DNA of 64,000 nt from Pseudomonas sp. SORT22 (GCF_018417635.1 NZ_CP071007.1:4216501-4280500); one strand, 5' to 3'. Shown: positions 44,639-54,281, numbered from the stretch's first letter. Notes: generated from the sequence alone by a model not told the origin. Program-made: numbers and translations.

Positions 44639-45013
44639 TCAGCTATTGACGCGCTCGAAGATCTTTTCGATCTTTTCTTTCAGCACCTGGGCAGTGAACG
44701 GCTTGACCACGTAGCCGTTGACCCCGGCCTGGGCGGCTTCGATGATCTGCTCGCGCTTGGCTTCGGCAGTCACCATCAGCACCGGCAGGTGCTTGAGGCG
44801 CTCATCGGCACGCACTTTGCGCAGCAGGTCGATACCGGACATGCCAGGCATGTTCCAGTCGGTCACCAGAAAGTCGAAATGACCGCTTTCGAGCATCGGC
44901 AGTGCGGTGTTGCCGTCGTCGGCTTCCTGGGTGTTGGTAAAGCCCAGATCACGCAACAGGTTCTTGATGATCCGCCGCATCGTCGAAAAGTCGTCCACGA
45001 TGAGGATTTTCAT
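44639..45013 (-). CDS. cheY: Chemotaxis response regulator CheY
   Basis: A 124-residue single receiver domain: [18 protein letters not shown], phospho-acceptor Asp52 in [13 protein letters not shown], Thr in [11 protein letters not shown], and Lys in YVVKPFTAQ. Phospho-CheY binds FliM and changes motor rotation. ATG 45013 gives the usual MKILIVDD start. However, the strong GGAGG sits five bases before an in-frame TTG at 45025 (MNKDMKIL) and 17 before the ATG, so a four-residue longer protein is possible. Confidence 0.94.
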   Translation of the reverse strand: MKILIVDDFSTMRRIIKNLLRDLGFTNTQEADDGNTALPMLESGHFDFLVTDWNMPGMSGIDLLRKVRADERLKHLPVLMVTAEAKREQIIEAAQAGVNGYVVKPFTAQVLKEKIEKIFERVNS

Positions 45014-45116
45014 GTCTTTGTTCAATTAGACCTCCAAGCAGTCTTTAACGCGTTCAGCGCGGAACGCGCATTCAATCAATTCGGCACTACATTTCACGAC
45101 TGCATCGAACCTGCGT

Positions 45117-45857
45117 TCAACGCGCCCGCCATTCCCCCAGGCGACCACGCAAACGTGCCGCGCACTGGCTGTGCAACTGGCTGACACGCGACTCGCTCAC
45201 CCCCAGGACCTCACCGATCTCCTTGAGGTTGAGCTCTTCGTCGTAGTACAGCGCCAGGACCAGACGCTCGCGTTCCGGCAGGTTGGCGATGGCATCGGCC
45301 AGGGCTGCCTGAAAACGCTCGTCTTCCAGATCGCGCGAAGGCTCGAGCTGGGCACTGGCACCGTCCTCGTGCAGGCCTTCATGTTCGCCGTCCTGCAACA
45401 GGTCGTCGAAACTGAACAGGCGGCTGCCCAGGGTGTCATTCAAAATCCCGTAATAATCATCGAGACTCAATTGAAGTTCGGCAGCAACCTCGTGATCTTT
45501 AGCGTCACGGCCGGTTTTTGCTTCAATTGCACGAATCGCGTCACTGACCATGCGGGTATTGCGGTGTACCGAACGCGGCGCCCAGTCGCCCTTGCGCACT
45601 TCATCGAGCATGGCGCCACGGATGCGGATGCCGGCGTAGGTCTCGAAACTGGCCCCCTTGCTGGCGTCATACTTGTTGGCGACTTCGAGCAGGCCGATCA
45701 TCCCGGCCTGGATCAGGTCCTCCACCTGCACACTGGCCGGCAGACGTGCCAGCAAGTGGTAGGCGATGCGCTTGACCAGCGGCGCGTAACGCTCGATCAG
45801 TTCGTACTGGGCGTCACGCGAAGCCTTGCTGTACATCCGATAACCACTGGCGTTCAT
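45117..45857 (-). CDS. fliA: Flagellar sigma factor FliA (sigma-28)
   Basis: A 246-residue sigma factor with region 2 (RIAYHLLARLPASVQVEDLI, GASFETYAGIRIRGAMLDEV, then RKGDWAPRS) and region 4 helix-turn-helix (LPERERLVLALYYDEELNLK, EIGEVLGVSESRVSQL). It transcribes late genes such as flagellin and is held back by FlgM. It overlaps fleN by four bases. Confidence 0.96.
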   Translation of the reverse strand: MNASGYRMYSKASRDAQYELIERYAPLVKRIAYHLLARLPASVQVEDLIQAGMIGLLEVANKYDASKGASFETYAGIRIRGAMLDEVRKGDWAPRSVHRNTRMVSDAIRAIEAKTGRDAKDHEVAAELQLSLDDYYGILNDTLGSRLFSFDDLLQDGEHEGLHEDGASAQLEPSRDLEDERFQAALADAIANLPERERLVLALYYDEELNLKEIGEVLGVSESRVSQLHSQCAARLRGRLGEWRAR

Positions 45858-46687
45858 AGCACCGGACCCGCACTCGTCGGTTGCACCAGGCGCTCGACGA
45901 AGAACTCCAGGTGCCCCCGTGGGTTGGCAGGCAGCGGCCAGCTATCGACCTTCTGGGCAATGGCCTTGAATGCCAGCGCGCACTTGGAACGCGGGAAGGC
46001 TTCATAGACCGCTCGCTGCTTCTGCACCGCCTTGCGCACACATTCGTCGTAAGGCACCGCACCGACGTATTGTAGGGCGACATCGAGGAAGCGATCAGTG
46101 ACCTTGGTCAACTTGGCGAACAGGTTGCGCCCTTCCTGAGGGCTCTGGGCCATGTTGGCGAGGACGCGGAAGCGGTTCATGCCGTAATCGCGGTTGAGCA
46201 GCTTGATCAGCGCGTAGGCGTCAGTGATCGAAGTGGGCTCGTCGCACACCACCAGCAGCACTTCCTGGGCGGCGCGGACAAAACTGACTACCGAGTCACC
46301 GATACCTGCAGCGGTGTCGATCACCAGCACATCGAGGTTGTCGCCGATCTCGCTGAAGGCCTGGATCAGGCCGGCGTGCTGGGCCGGAGCCAGGTGCACC
46401 ATGCTCTGCGTGCCCGAGGCCGCCGGCACGATGCGCACACCGCCGGGGCCTTGCAGCAGCACGTCGCGCAGTTCGCAACGGCCTTCAATGACATCGGCCA
46501 GGGTGCGCTTGGGCGTCAGGCCCAGCAGCACATCAACGTTGGCCAGGCCCAGGTCGGCGTCCAGCAGCATGACCCGACGGCCAAGCTCAGCCAGCGCCAA
46601 TGACAGGTTCACTGACACGTTAGTCTTGCCAACGCCACCTTTGCCGCCGGTCACGGCGATCACCTGTACGGGATGCATGCTACCCAT
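45854..46687 (-). CDS. fleN: Flagellar number regulator FleN (FlhG)
   Basis: A 277-residue MinD-like ATPase. The Walker A is AVTGGKGGVGKTNVSVNLSL, followed by VMLLDADLGLANVDVLLG and LDVLVIDTAAGIGDSVVSF. In Pseudomonas it binds the activator FleQ and limits flagella to the polar set. ATG 46687 (MGSMHPVQ) is used. The 120 bases before it, after flhF, contain a possible small gene. Confidence 0.95.
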   Translation of the reverse strand: MGSMHPVQVIAVTGGKGGVGKTNVSVNLSLALAELGRRVMLLDADLGLANVDVLLGLTPKRTLADVIEGRCELRDVLLQGPGGVRIVPAASGTQSMVHLAPAQHAGLIQAFSEIGDNLDVLVIDTAAGIGDSVVSFVRAAQEVLLVVCDEPTSITDAYALIKLLNRDYGMNRFRVLANMAQSPQEGRNLFAKLTKVTDRFLDVALQYVGAVPYDECVRKAVQKQRAVYEAFPRSKCALAFKAIAQKVDSWPLPANPRGHLEFFVERLVQPTSAGPVL

Positions 46688-46710
46688 GTTTGTTCTTTAC
46701 CTTGTCTTAC

Positions 46711-46800
46711 TTAGACCGAGGCCACATGACTGGGCTGCGCTTTCAACACCTGAAAAATGCCTGGCAGACCATTGATGTAGGTACTTTGCAACGTATTCAT
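46711..46800 (-). CDS. Possible 29-residue peptide between flhF and fleN
   Basis: Reading MNTLQSTYINGLPGIFQVLK then AQPSHVASV, this small frame starts eight bases after the flhF stop with GAGGGG close to the ATG (three bases away) and ends 23 bases before fleN. The gap would otherwise hold nothing. It may be a real small protein, a leader peptide for fleN, or chance. I do not recognise it. Confidence 0.3.
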   Translation of the reverse strand: MNTLQSTYINGLPGIFQVLKAQPSHVASV

Positions 46801-46807
46801 ATTCCCC

Positions 46808-48118
46808 TCAGCCCACGCGTTTGCCGGAGCTGTGGTAGAGATCAGCGAACATGTCGGCCATGGCCTCTTCGCTGGGCTCGTCCTGCATCTGCACGCTCAC
46901 TGCGCGGCTGACCAACTGGTGCCGGCGCGGCAGGTGCAGGTCGTCAGGAATGCGCGGGCCATCGGTAAGATAGGCCACCGGCAGTTCGTGACTGATTGCC
47001 AGGCTCAATACTTCGCCGAGGCTGGCGGTTTCATCTAGCTTGGTCAGGATGCAACCGGCCAGGCCGCAGCGCTTGTAGCTGTGGTAGGCGGCGGTCAGCA
47101 CCTGTTTCTGGCTGGTGGTTGCCAGTACCAGGTAATTCTTGGCCTGAATCCCGCGCCCGGCAAGGGTTTCCAGCTGCATGCGCAGCGCCGGGTCGCTGGC
47201 TTGCAGGCCGGCGGTATCGATCAGTACCACGCGCTTGCGCAGCAGCGGGTCGAGGGCCTGGGCCAGCGACTGGCCCGGGTCGACGTGAGTAACCGAAACG
47301 TTGAGGATCCGCCCCAGGGTCTTGAGCTGCTCCTGGGCGCCGATACGGAAACTGTCCATGCTCACCAGGGCCAGGTTCTGCGCGCCGTACTTGAGCACGT
47401 AGCGCGCGGCGAGCTTGGCCAGGGTGGTGGTCTTGCCCATGCCGGCCGGACCGACCATGGCAATGACACCGCCTTCTTCGATCGGTTCGATTTCCGGCAC
47501 CTGGATCATCCGCGCCAGGTGCGCCAGGAGCATGCGCCAGGCATGACGCGGCTCTTCGATTTCGGTGGTCAGCTCGAGCAGTTCGCGGGCAATCGGCCCG
47601 GACAGGCCGATGCGCTGCAGGCGGCGCCAGAGGTTGGCCTGCTGCGGCTTGTTGCCCTGCAACTGGCTCCAGGCCAGCGAGCCGAGCTGGACTTCAAGCA
47701 GTTCGCGCAGGCCCGACAGCTCCGAGCGCATCGAGTCGAACAGGCGCGGGTCGATGGGTGCCGCGGCCGGTGCAGCAGGCACGGCCGGCGCTTCGACCTG
47801 CGGGTCGACCAGCGGCTCGGAAGCGGTCAGCGGCAAGCCGGCAAACAGCTGGCGATTGCCATCTTCGCTCTCGCTACGGCTGCTCAGCTCGGCCTGGGCG
47901 GTGACGATGCGCGACTGGGTCTTGCGCAGCTCGTCTTCGAGCTCGACATTCGGCACCCGTGGCGCCAGGGCGGACAGCTTGTAGTCCAGCGCAGCCGTCA
48001 GCTCGACACCGCCAGCAATCCGTCGGTTGCCAATGATGGCGGCATCGGCCCCCAGCTCATCGCGAACCAGCTTCATGGCCTGACGCATATCGGCGGCGAA
48101 AAAACGCTTAACTTGCAT
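46808..48118 (-). CDS. flhF: Flagellar biosynthesis GTPase FlhF
   Basis: A 436-residue SRP-type GTPase that marks the pole for flagellar assembly. An N-terminal B domain (MQVKRFFAADMRQAMKLVRD) and a proline-rich linker precede the NG domain: G1 MVGPAGMGKTTTLAKLAARY, G3-like VVLIDTAGLQASDPALR, G4 LTKLDETASLGEVL. Length is typical. It begins 11 bases after flhA. Confidence 0.95.
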   Translation of the reverse strand: MQVKRFFAADMRQAMKLVRDELGADAAIIGNRRIAGGVELTAALDYKLSALAPRVPNVELEDELRKTQSRIVTAQAELSSRSESEDGNRQLFAGLPLTASEPLVDPQVEAPAVPAAPAAAPIDPRLFDSMRSELSGLRELLEVQLGSLAWSQLQGNKPQQANLWRRLQRIGLSGPIARELLELTTEIEEPRHAWRMLLAHLARMIQVPEIEPIEEGGVIAMVGPAGMGKTTTLAKLAARYVLKYGAQNLALVSMDSFRIGAQEQLKTLGRILNVSVTHVDPGQSLAQALDPLLRKRVVLIDTAGLQASDPALRMQLETLAGRGIQAKNYLVLATTSQKQVLTAAYHSYKRCGLAGCILTKLDETASLGEVLSLAISHELPVAYLTDGPRIPDDLHLPRRHQLVSRAVSVQMQDEPSEEAMADMFADLYHSSGKRVG

Positions 48119-48129
48119 AACCCACTACC

Positions 48130-50259
48130 TCAGCCGTTCGGGCCCACTGTGGCGACGATGGTAACTTGCTTGTTGTCAGGTATTTCCTGATACGCCAAAA
48201 CATGCAAATTCGGTACAGCCAGGCGACCGAAGCGCGACAGCATGGCTCGTACCGGTCCTGCGACCAGGAGGATCGCCGGCTGCCCTTGCATCTCCTGACG
48301 CTGGGCGGCTTCGATCAACGAACGCTGAAGCTTTTCGGCCATGCTCGGCTCCAGAAGAACACCGTCTTCCTGGCCTTGCCCAGCCCTTTGCAAACTATTG
48401 AGCAAAATCTGTTCCAATCTTGGCTCAAGGGTGATCACAGGCAGCTCGGACTCAACGCCGACAATGCTTTGCACGATAGCGCGACACAATCCGACGCGCA
48501 CCACCGCCACCAGCGCGGCGGTATCTTGACTCTTGCCCGGGTTGTTGGCGATGGCTTCGGCAATGCTGCGAATGTCACGCACCGGAACCTGCTCGGCGAG
48601 CAATGCCTGCAGCACTTTGAGCAGGCCCGACAAGGAAATGACGCCCGGCACCAGCTCTTCGGCAAGCTTGGGCGAAGCCTTGGCCAGCACCTGCAGCAGT
48701 TGCTGCACTTCTTCGTGGCCGATCAGCTCATGGCAGTGCTTGTGCAGAATCTGGTTGAGGTGGGTGGCGACCACCGTACTGGCGTCCACCACCGTGTAGC
48801 CCAGCGACTGCGCCTGGCTGCGCTGGTTGACGTCGATCCACACCGCTTCCAGGCCAAAGGCCGGATCGCGGGCGGCAATACCATTGAGGGTACCGAACAC
48901 CTGCCCCGGGTTGATCGCAAGCTCGCGGTCCGGGTAGATCTCGGCCTCGGCCAGGATCACCCCCATCAGGGTCAGGCGGTAGGCACTGGGCGCCAGATCG
49001 AGGTTGTCGCGAATGTGCACCGTGGGCATAAGAAAACCCAGGTCCTGGGACAGCTTCTTGCGCACGCCCTTGATCCGCGCCAGCAACTGGCCGCCCTGGT
49101 TGCGATCGACCAGCGGAATCAGCCGGTAGCCGACCTCTAGGCCGATCATGTCGATCGGGGTGACGTCATCCCAGCCCAGCTCCTTGGTTTCCATCGCGCG
49201 CTGTGGCGATGGCAGCAGGTCCTGCTGGCGCTGCACCTCTTCCAGGGCCTTGAGCTTGGCCTGGTTCTGCTTGCGCCACACCAGGTAGGCGCCGCCGGCG
49301 GCCAGCAGGCCGAGGCTCAGGAAGGCGATGTGCGGCATGCCCGGCACCAGGCCCATGACGATCATCAGGCCAGCCGACACCGCCAGGGCCTTGGGCGAAT
49401 CGAACATCTGCCGGTTGATCTGCTTGCCCATGTCCTCGGAGCCCGAGGCGCGGGTAACCATGATCGCCGCCGCGGTGGACAGCAACAGCGAGGGCAACTG
49501 CGCCACCAAACCGTCACCGATGGTCAACAGTGCATAGACCTTGCCGGCGTCGGCAAAGGTCATGTTGTGCTGGAACATACCGACGGCCATGCCGCCGATC
49601 AGGTTGATGAACAGGATCAACAGGCCGGCGATGGCGTCACCGCGAACAAACTTGCTGGCACCGTCCATCGAACCATAGAACTCGGCCTCGCCGGCCACTT
49701 CGGCGCGCCGCGCCTTGGCCTGGGCCTGGTCGATCAGGCCGGCGTTGAGGTCGGCGTCGATGGCCATCTGCTTGCCGGGCATGGCGTCGAGGGTGAAGCG
49801 CGCGCTCACTTCGGAAATACGCCCGGCACCTTTGGTGACCACCACGAAGTTGATGATCATCAGGATCGCGAAGACGACGATACCGACCACGTAGTTACCG
49901 CCGATCACCACCTCGCCGAAGGCCTGGATCACCTTACCGGCGGCCTCGTGGCCGTCATGGCCGTGGAGCATCACCACCCGCGTGGACGCCACGTTGAGCG
50001 CCAGGCGCAACAGCGTCGCCACCAGCAGGATGGTCGGGAACGCGGCGAAGTCCAGCGGGCGCAGGGCGTAGACGCAGACCAGCAGGACCACGATCGACAA
50101 GGCGATGTTGAAGGTGAAGAACACGTCGAGCAAAAACGGCGGGATCGGCAACATCATCATTGCCAGCATCACCAGCAGCAACAGCGGCACACCCAGGTTA
50201 CCCCGGCCTAGACCGACCAGGTTGCTACGGGCACTGTTGATTAACTGAGAGCGATCCAC
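48130..50259 (-). CDS. flhA: Flagellar export gate protein FlhA
   Basis: A 709-residue protein with eight N-terminal helices (GVPLLLLVMLAMMMLPIPPF early on), the conserved FHIPEP segment (ARFTLDAMPGKQMAIDADLN) and a large cytoplasmic domain (TPIDMIGLEVGYRLIPLVD) that docks export chaperones. It drives proton-powered export. GTG 50259 has GAGGA close by. A sigma-54-type promoter lies upstream, separate from flhB. Confidence 0.96.
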   Translation of the reverse strand: MDRSQLINSARSNLVGLGRGNLGVPLLLLVMLAMMMLPIPPFLLDVFFTFNIALSIVVLLVCVYALRPLDFAAFPTILLVATLLRLALNVASTRVVMLHGHDGHEAAGKVIQAFGEVVIGGNYVVGIVVFAILMIINFVVVTKGAGRISEVSARFTLDAMPGKQMAIDADLNAGLIDQAQAKARRAEVAGEAEFYGSMDGASKFVRGDAIAGLLILFINLIGGMAVGMFQHNMTFADAGKVYALLTIGDGLVAQLPSLLLSTAAAIMVTRASGSEDMGKQINRQMFDSPKALAVSAGLMIVMGLVPGMPHIAFLSLGLLAAGGAYLVWRKQNQAKLKALEEVQRQQDLLPSPQRAMETKELGWDDVTPIDMIGLEVGYRLIPLVDRNQGGQLLARIKGVRKKLSQDLGFLMPTVHIRDNLDLAPSAYRLTLMGVILAEAEIYPDRELAINPGQVFGTLNGIAARDPAFGLEAVWIDVNQRSQAQSLGYTVVDASTVVATHLNQILHKHCHELIGHEEVQQLLQVLAKASPKLAEELVPGVISLSGLLKVLQALLAEQVPVRDIRSIAEAIANNPGKSQDTAALVAVVRVGLCRAIVQSIVGVESELPVITLEPRLEQILLNSLQRAGQGQEDGVLLEPSMAEKLQRSLIEAAQRQEMQGQPAILLVAGPVRAMLSRFGRLAVPNLHVLAYQEIPDNKQVTIVATVGPNG

Positions 50260-50319
50260 CGGTATTCCTCGTTAGCTCAAGCAAAACTTTGACGCGTTTG
50301 AGGCGCGCAGCGCTGCCTT

Positions 50320-50335
50320 TGCAAGAAGCTTTCCA
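50320..50335 (-). promoter_or_regulatory. Candidate sigma-54 promoter of flhA-flhF-fleN-fliA
   Basis: On the minus strand TGGAAAGCTTCTTGCA has GG and GC ten bases apart, the RpoN -24/-12 spacing. The -12 half TTGCA is perfect; the -24 half has TGG but AAA. It is 61 bases before the flhA start. Class II flagellar genes use RpoN with FleQ in Pseudomonas. The rest of the 132-base gap holds a short GCTGCC/GGCAGC hairpin (50370-50386). Confidence 0.55.
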
Positions 50336-50391
50336 ACTTTGCCAAACGAGGTGGTTTGAGTGGCTCAGGGCTGCCGCGCAGGCAGCGCCGA

Positions 50392-51528
50392 TCAGGAATC
50401 GCGACGCAAATCCGGCGGGATCGGCAGATCCTTGAGCGGCTCCGGCGGCTTGCCCTTGCCGGCGCGATACTGGCGGATCTGGTAGACGTAGGCCAGCACC
50501 TGGGCCACTGCCAGGTACAAACCGGCAGGAATCTCTTCTTCAAGCTCGGTGGAGTAGTAGATCGAACGCGCCAGCGCCGGCGATTCGAGCACCTGGATCT
50601 TGTGCTCGTTGGCGATCTCGCGAATTTTCAGGGCTATGAAGTCGGCACCCTTGGCCAGCAGCAGCGGCGCCGCGCCCTTCTCCGGGTCGTACTTGAGCGC
50701 CACGGCATAGTGGGTCGGGTTGGTGATGATCACGTCAGCCTCGGGAATCGCCGCCATCATCCGCCGCTGCGAAGCCTCGCGCTGCAGTTGGCGAATGCGC
50801 TGCTTGACCTCGGGCTTGCCTTCGGAGTCCTTGTACTCGTCGCGCACCTCTTGCTTGGTCATCAGCAGCTTCTTGTGCGCCTGCCAGAGCTGGATCGGCA
50901 CGTCCACCGCGGCAATGATCAACAGCCCCGCTGCCATCCACAGCGCACTCCAGCCAACTACCTGGACGCTATGGATGATCGCCTGCTCCAGCGGCTCGTT
51001 GGCAATCGCCAGCAGGTCATCGCGATCAGCCGACAACACCGTCAGGGCGACGATCAGAATCATGAAGAACTTGGCCAGCGCCTTGAGCAGCTCGGACAAG
51101 GCGTTGACCGAGAACATCCGCTTGATCCCCGATAGCGGGTTCATGCGGCTGAACTTCGGTGCCAGGGAGCTGCTGGAAAACAGGAACCCCCCCAGCGACA
51201 CCGGGCCGATGATTGCCGCAATCAGCAGCACCAGCAATACCGGCTGAGTCGCGAGCAAGGCCATCTTGCCGGAGGCCATGAGGAAAATGCCCATGGACCG
51301 CTCATCGATGAGCACCTCGCGGGACAAGCTGAAATTGATGCGCATCAGCTCCATCAGGGTTTGCGCCAGGCCACCGCCAAACGCCAGCAGCGCTCCAGCG
51401 CCCGCCAGGGTCACCGCGACCGTGTTGAGCTCCTTGGAACGGGCAATCTCGCCCTTCTCGCGCGCGTCCTTCTTGCGCTTGTCGGTGGGGTCTTCTGTTT
51501 TGTCCTGACCGCTTTCGCTTTCTGCCAT
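50392..51528 (-). CDS. flhB: Flagellar export switch protein FlhB
   Basis: A 378-residue protein with four membrane helices, a cytoplasmic linker and the autocleavage site Asn270-Pro-Thr-His in DVIITNPTHYAVALKYDPE. After cleavage it switches export from hook to filament proteins with FliK. The C-terminal tail is proline-rich (PEPLKDLPIPPDLRRDS). A lone homologue of its C-domain is at 35755-36087. It follows fliR by two bases. Confidence 0.96.
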   Translation of the reverse strand: MAESESGQDKTEDPTDKRKKDAREKGEIARSKELNTVAVTLAGAGALLAFGGGLAQTLMELMRINFSLSREVLIDERSMGIFLMASGKMALLATQPVLLVLLIAAIIGPVSLGGFLFSSSSLAPKFSRMNPLSGIKRMFSVNALSELLKALAKFFMILIVALTVLSADRDDLLAIANEPLEQAIIHSVQVVGWSALWMAAGLLIIAAVDVPIQLWQAHKKLLMTKQEVRDEYKDSEGKPEVKQRIRQLQREASQRRMMAAIPEADVIITNPTHYAVALKYDPEKGAAPLLLAKGADFIALKIREIANEHKIQVLESPALARSIYYSTELEEEIPAGLYLAVAQVLAYVYQIRQYRAGKGKPPEPLKDLPIPPDLRRDS

Positions 51529-51530
51529 GC

Positions 51531-52307
51531 TCAGCGCGCCCGTGCCAGTTCACGCAGCCACTGCAAGGCTTCGGAAGCCAGTGACTGATAGTGAGGAAGA
51601 ATATCGGCCAGGGTGATCCAGAAGATCACCATCCCCAGCACCAGGGTCAGCGGAAAACCGATGGAAAAGATGTTCAACTGCGGCGCCGCCCGGGTCATCA
51701 CGCCAAAGGCAATGTTGACCACCAGCAACGCGGTCACCGCCGGCAATACCAACAGCATGGCTGCACCCAGCACCCAACCCAGGCGCCCGGCCAGGTCCCA
51801 GAAATGATTGACCAGCACACCGCCGCCCACCGGCAAGGTGGTAAAGCTCTCGGTCAGCACTTCGAAGACCACCAGATGGCCGTTGATGGCAAGGAACAGC
51901 AAGGTCACCAGCATGGTCAGGAACTGGCTGACCACCGCCACGTTGACACCGTTGGCCGGATCGACCATGGAGGCGAAGGCCATGCCCATCTGGATTGCGA
52001 CGATCTGCCCGGCGATCACGAAAATCTGGAAGAACAGTTGCAGCGCCATACCAAACACGGCGCCAATGATGATCTGCTCGGCCACCAGCAACATTGCCCT
52101 GAGATCCAGCGATTCGACCACCGGCATCGGCGGCAGGCCGGGAACGATGACCACGGTGATTGCCAGAGCGAAATACATGCGGATACGTGTCGGCACCAGG
52201 GTGGTACCGAAAATAGGCATGGTCATCAGCACCGCCGTGACGCGAATCAACGGCAGAATGAAACTGGCCACCCAGGCGCCGATCTGCGCGTCGGTCAGCT
52301 CAAGCAT
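51531..52307 (-). CDS. fliR: Flagellar export gate protein FliR
   Basis: A 258-residue membrane protein with about six helices (WVASFILPLIRVTAVLMTMP, then FGTTLVPTRIRMYFALAITV). With FliP and FliQ it makes the export pore complex. Length is typical. It starts seven bases after fliQ. Confidence 0.94.
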   Translation of the reverse strand: MLELTDAQIGAWVASFILPLIRVTAVLMTMPIFGTTLVPTRIRMYFALAITVVIVPGLPPMPVVESLDLRAMLLVAEQIIIGAVFGMALQLFFQIFVIAGQIVAIQMGMAFASMVDPANGVNVAVVSQFLTMLVTLLFLAINGHLVVFEVLTESFTTLPVGGGVLVNHFWDLAGRLGWVLGAAMLLVLPAVTALLVVNIAFGVMTRAAPQLNIFSIGFPLTLVLGMVIFWITLADILPHYQSLASEALQWLRELARAR

Positions 52308-52314
52308 CGCCGGG

Positions 52315-52584
52315 TCAGCCGATCAGCTGCGGAATGCTGCCGTACAACGACAGAATGTATTCCATGAATTTCTGCACCAGCCACGGGCCGACCACGATCA
52401 GCGTCACCAACATCACCAGCAGGCGCGGCAGGAAGCTCAGGGTCTGTTCGTTGATCTGCGTGGCAGCCTGGAACATCGCCACGATCAGCCCCACCAGCAG
52501 GCTCGGCACCACCAGGATGGCAACCATCAAGGTGGTCAGCCACAACGCATCGCGAAACAGGTCGACAGCCACTTCAGGGGTCAT
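52315..52584 (-). CDS. fliQ: Flagellar export gate protein FliQ
   Basis: An 89-residue protein with two helices (LWLTTLMVAILVVPSLLVGL, then LPRLLVMLVTLIVVGPWLVQ) joined by AMFQAATQINEQTLSF, the family signature. It forms the lower part of the pore helix with FliP and FliR. Confidence 0.95.
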   Translation of the reverse strand: MTPEVAVDLFRDALWLTTLMVAILVVPSLLVGLIVAMFQAATQINEQTLSFLPRLLVMLVTLIVVGPWLVQKFMEYILSLYGSIPQLIG

Positions 52585-52605
52585 GGACTTCTTCTCCTCG
52601 CGGCG

Positions 52606-53358
52606 TCAGACGCCGCCGAAACTGCCGGCCAGGGTACCCATGATCAGCGCCCAGCCATCGACCAGGACGAACAGCATGATCTTGAACGGCAACGAGATGA
52701 TCAGCGGCGACAACATCATCATACCCATGGCCATCAGCACACTGGCGACCACCAGGTCGATGATCAGGAACGGGATGAAGATCATGAAGCCGATCTGGAA
52801 CGCGGTCTTGAGCTCCGAGGTGACGAAGGCCGGCACCAGGATGGTCAATGGCGCCTGATCGGGGCTGGCGATGTCGGTGCGCTTGGACAGGCGCATGAAC
52901 AGGTCCAGATCGCTTTCGCGGGTCTGCGCCAGCATGAAGTTCTTCAACGGCGCCTGGGCCTTGCTGATCGCATCCTGGGCGCTGAGCTTCTCGGCCAGGT
53001 AGGGCTGCACGGCCTCCTGATTGATGCGGTCGAACACCGGCGCCATGATGAACAGGGTCAGGAACAGCGCCATGCCGTTGAGGATCTGGTTCGACGGCGT
53101 CTGCTGCAGGCCCAGGGCCTGGCGCAGAATGGAAAAGACAATGATGATGCGGGTAAAGCTGGTCATCAGCACGACGAACGCCGGGATGAAACTCAGCGCG
53201 GTCATGATCAGCAGGATCTGCAGGCTGACCGAATACTCCTGCTGGCCGTCGGCCCCGCTGGACAGGGTGATCGCCGGGATCGACAGTGGATCAGCCGCCA
53301 GGGCCAGCGGCGCCGCCAGCATCAGCAGCAGCGTCAACATCATGCGCAACGCGCCCAT
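52606..53358 (-). CDS. fliP: Flagellar export gate protein FliP
   Basis: A 250-residue protein with a cleavable signal peptide (about 1-21), four helices and the signature [20 protein letters not shown] followed by [22 protein letters not shown] 53358 (MGALRMM) is used; it shares one base with the fliO stop. A GTG just upstream at 53361 is possible. Confidence 0.95.
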   Translation of the reverse strand: MGALRMMLTLLLMLAAPLALAADPLSIPAITLSSGADGQQEYSVSLQILLIMTALSFIPAFVVLMTSFTRIIIVFSILRQALGLQQTPSNQILNGMALFLTLFIMAPVFDRINQEAVQPYLAEKLSAQDAISKAQAPLKNFMLAQTRESDLDLFMRLSKRTDIASPDQAPLTILVPAFVTSELKTAFQIGFMIFIPFLIIDLVVASVLMAMGMMMLSPLIISLPFKIMLFVLVDGWALIMGTLAGSFGGV

Positions 53359-53810
53359 CACGACCTTCCCTTCTGATCCTTGCCCATCAGCTCCATCAGC
53401 CGCTGGGCGAATTCTGGTGTTGCCTGGCGCGCACTGGCGGGCACTTCAACCGGCTCGGCCATGACATGCAAGGCCTCGATGGTGCCTGGCGAATGGCCGA
53501 TGAGGATCTGCTCCTTGCCGACCTGGATCAGCAACAGCCGATCACGCGGCCCCAGCGAACGGCTACCGAGGATCTCGATCACCTGGCCACTGCCGGGCGC
53601 GGCGTTCTGCACCCGGCGCAGCAGCCAGGCGAGGACGAAGATCAACCCCAGCACCAGCAGCAGCCCCAGCACCAGCTGGGTCAACTGCCCTGCCGCGCTG
53701 CCACTGCTTGCCGGTGCCACTACCGCAGCCGCCGGCTGCGTGGCAGCCAGGGCGACATCCACGTACAGGCCGCAGGCCAGGCCCAGGCCGTTGCGCAGGA
53801 GCTTGCTCAC
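53358..53810 (-). CDS. fliO: Flagellar protein FliO
   Basis: A 150-residue protein with an N-terminal signal-like stretch, one clear membrane helix ([20 protein letters not shown]) and a small C-terminal domain ([20 protein letters not shown]). It assists FliP assembly. It starts with GTG 53810 directly after the fliN TGA, with no gap. Confidence 0.9.
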   Translation of the reverse strand: MSKLLRNGLGLACGLYVDVALAATQPAAAVVAPASSGSAAGQLTQLVLGLLLVLGLIFVLAWLLRRVQNAAPGSGQVIEILGSRSLGPRDRLLLIQVGKEQILIGHSPGTIEALHVMAEPVEVPASARQATPEFAQRLMELMGKDQKGRS

Positions 53811-54281
53811 TCAGCGCAGCTTCTTGATGCGTTCGCTCGGGCTGATCACGTCCGTCAGGCGGATGCCGAACTTTTCGTTGACCACCACCACTTCGCCGTG
53901 CGCAATCAGAGTGCCGTTGACCAGCACGTCCAGCGGCTCGCCGGCCAGGCGGTCGAGCTCGATCACCGAACCCTGGTTGAGTTGCAGCAGGTTGCGGATG
54001 TTGATCTCGGTACTGCCGACCTCCATGGAAATGCTCACCGGAATATCCAGGATCACATCCAGGTTCGGACCATCGAGGGTGACCTGTTCGTTGCTGCGCG
54101 GCGAACTGCCGAACTCTTCCATGGCCAGGCGGCTGGACGCCGGTGCGCTGGCGGCGCTATCGGCAGCGAGCAAGGCGTCGATGTCGGACTGGCCGGCATC
54201 GCCGGTTTCTTCCAGGGCCGCAGCCCATTCATCGGCCAGGGCCTGGTCCTCCGGGGAGGTGATGTCGTTTTCGTTAGCCAT
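53811..54281 (-). CDS. fliN: Flagellar motor switch protein FliN
   Basis: A 156-residue C-ring protein. The acidic N-terminus is variable; the C-terminal surface-presentation (SpoA) domain holds VILDIPVSISMEVGSTEINI, LQLNQGSVIELDRLAGEPLD and VNEKFGIRLTDVISPSERI. ATG 54281 (MANEND) is used, with GAGGACAAA just before it. It forms the base of the C-ring with FliM. Confidence 0.95.
   Translation of the reverse strand: MANENDITSPEDQALADEWAAALEETGDAGQSDIDALLAADSAASAPASSRLAMEEFGSSPRSNEQVTLDGPNLDVILDIPVSISMEVGSTEINIRNLLQLNQGSVIELDRLAGEPLDVLVNGTLIAHGEVVVVNEKFGIRLTDVISPSERIKKLR

Noticed and set aside
45026..45116. Sigma-28-like element before cheY (TGCAG-N14-GCCGAAT)
   Set aside because: The spacing fits but the -35 half matches only 3 of 5 bases and the -10 half is weak, so I did not annotate it.
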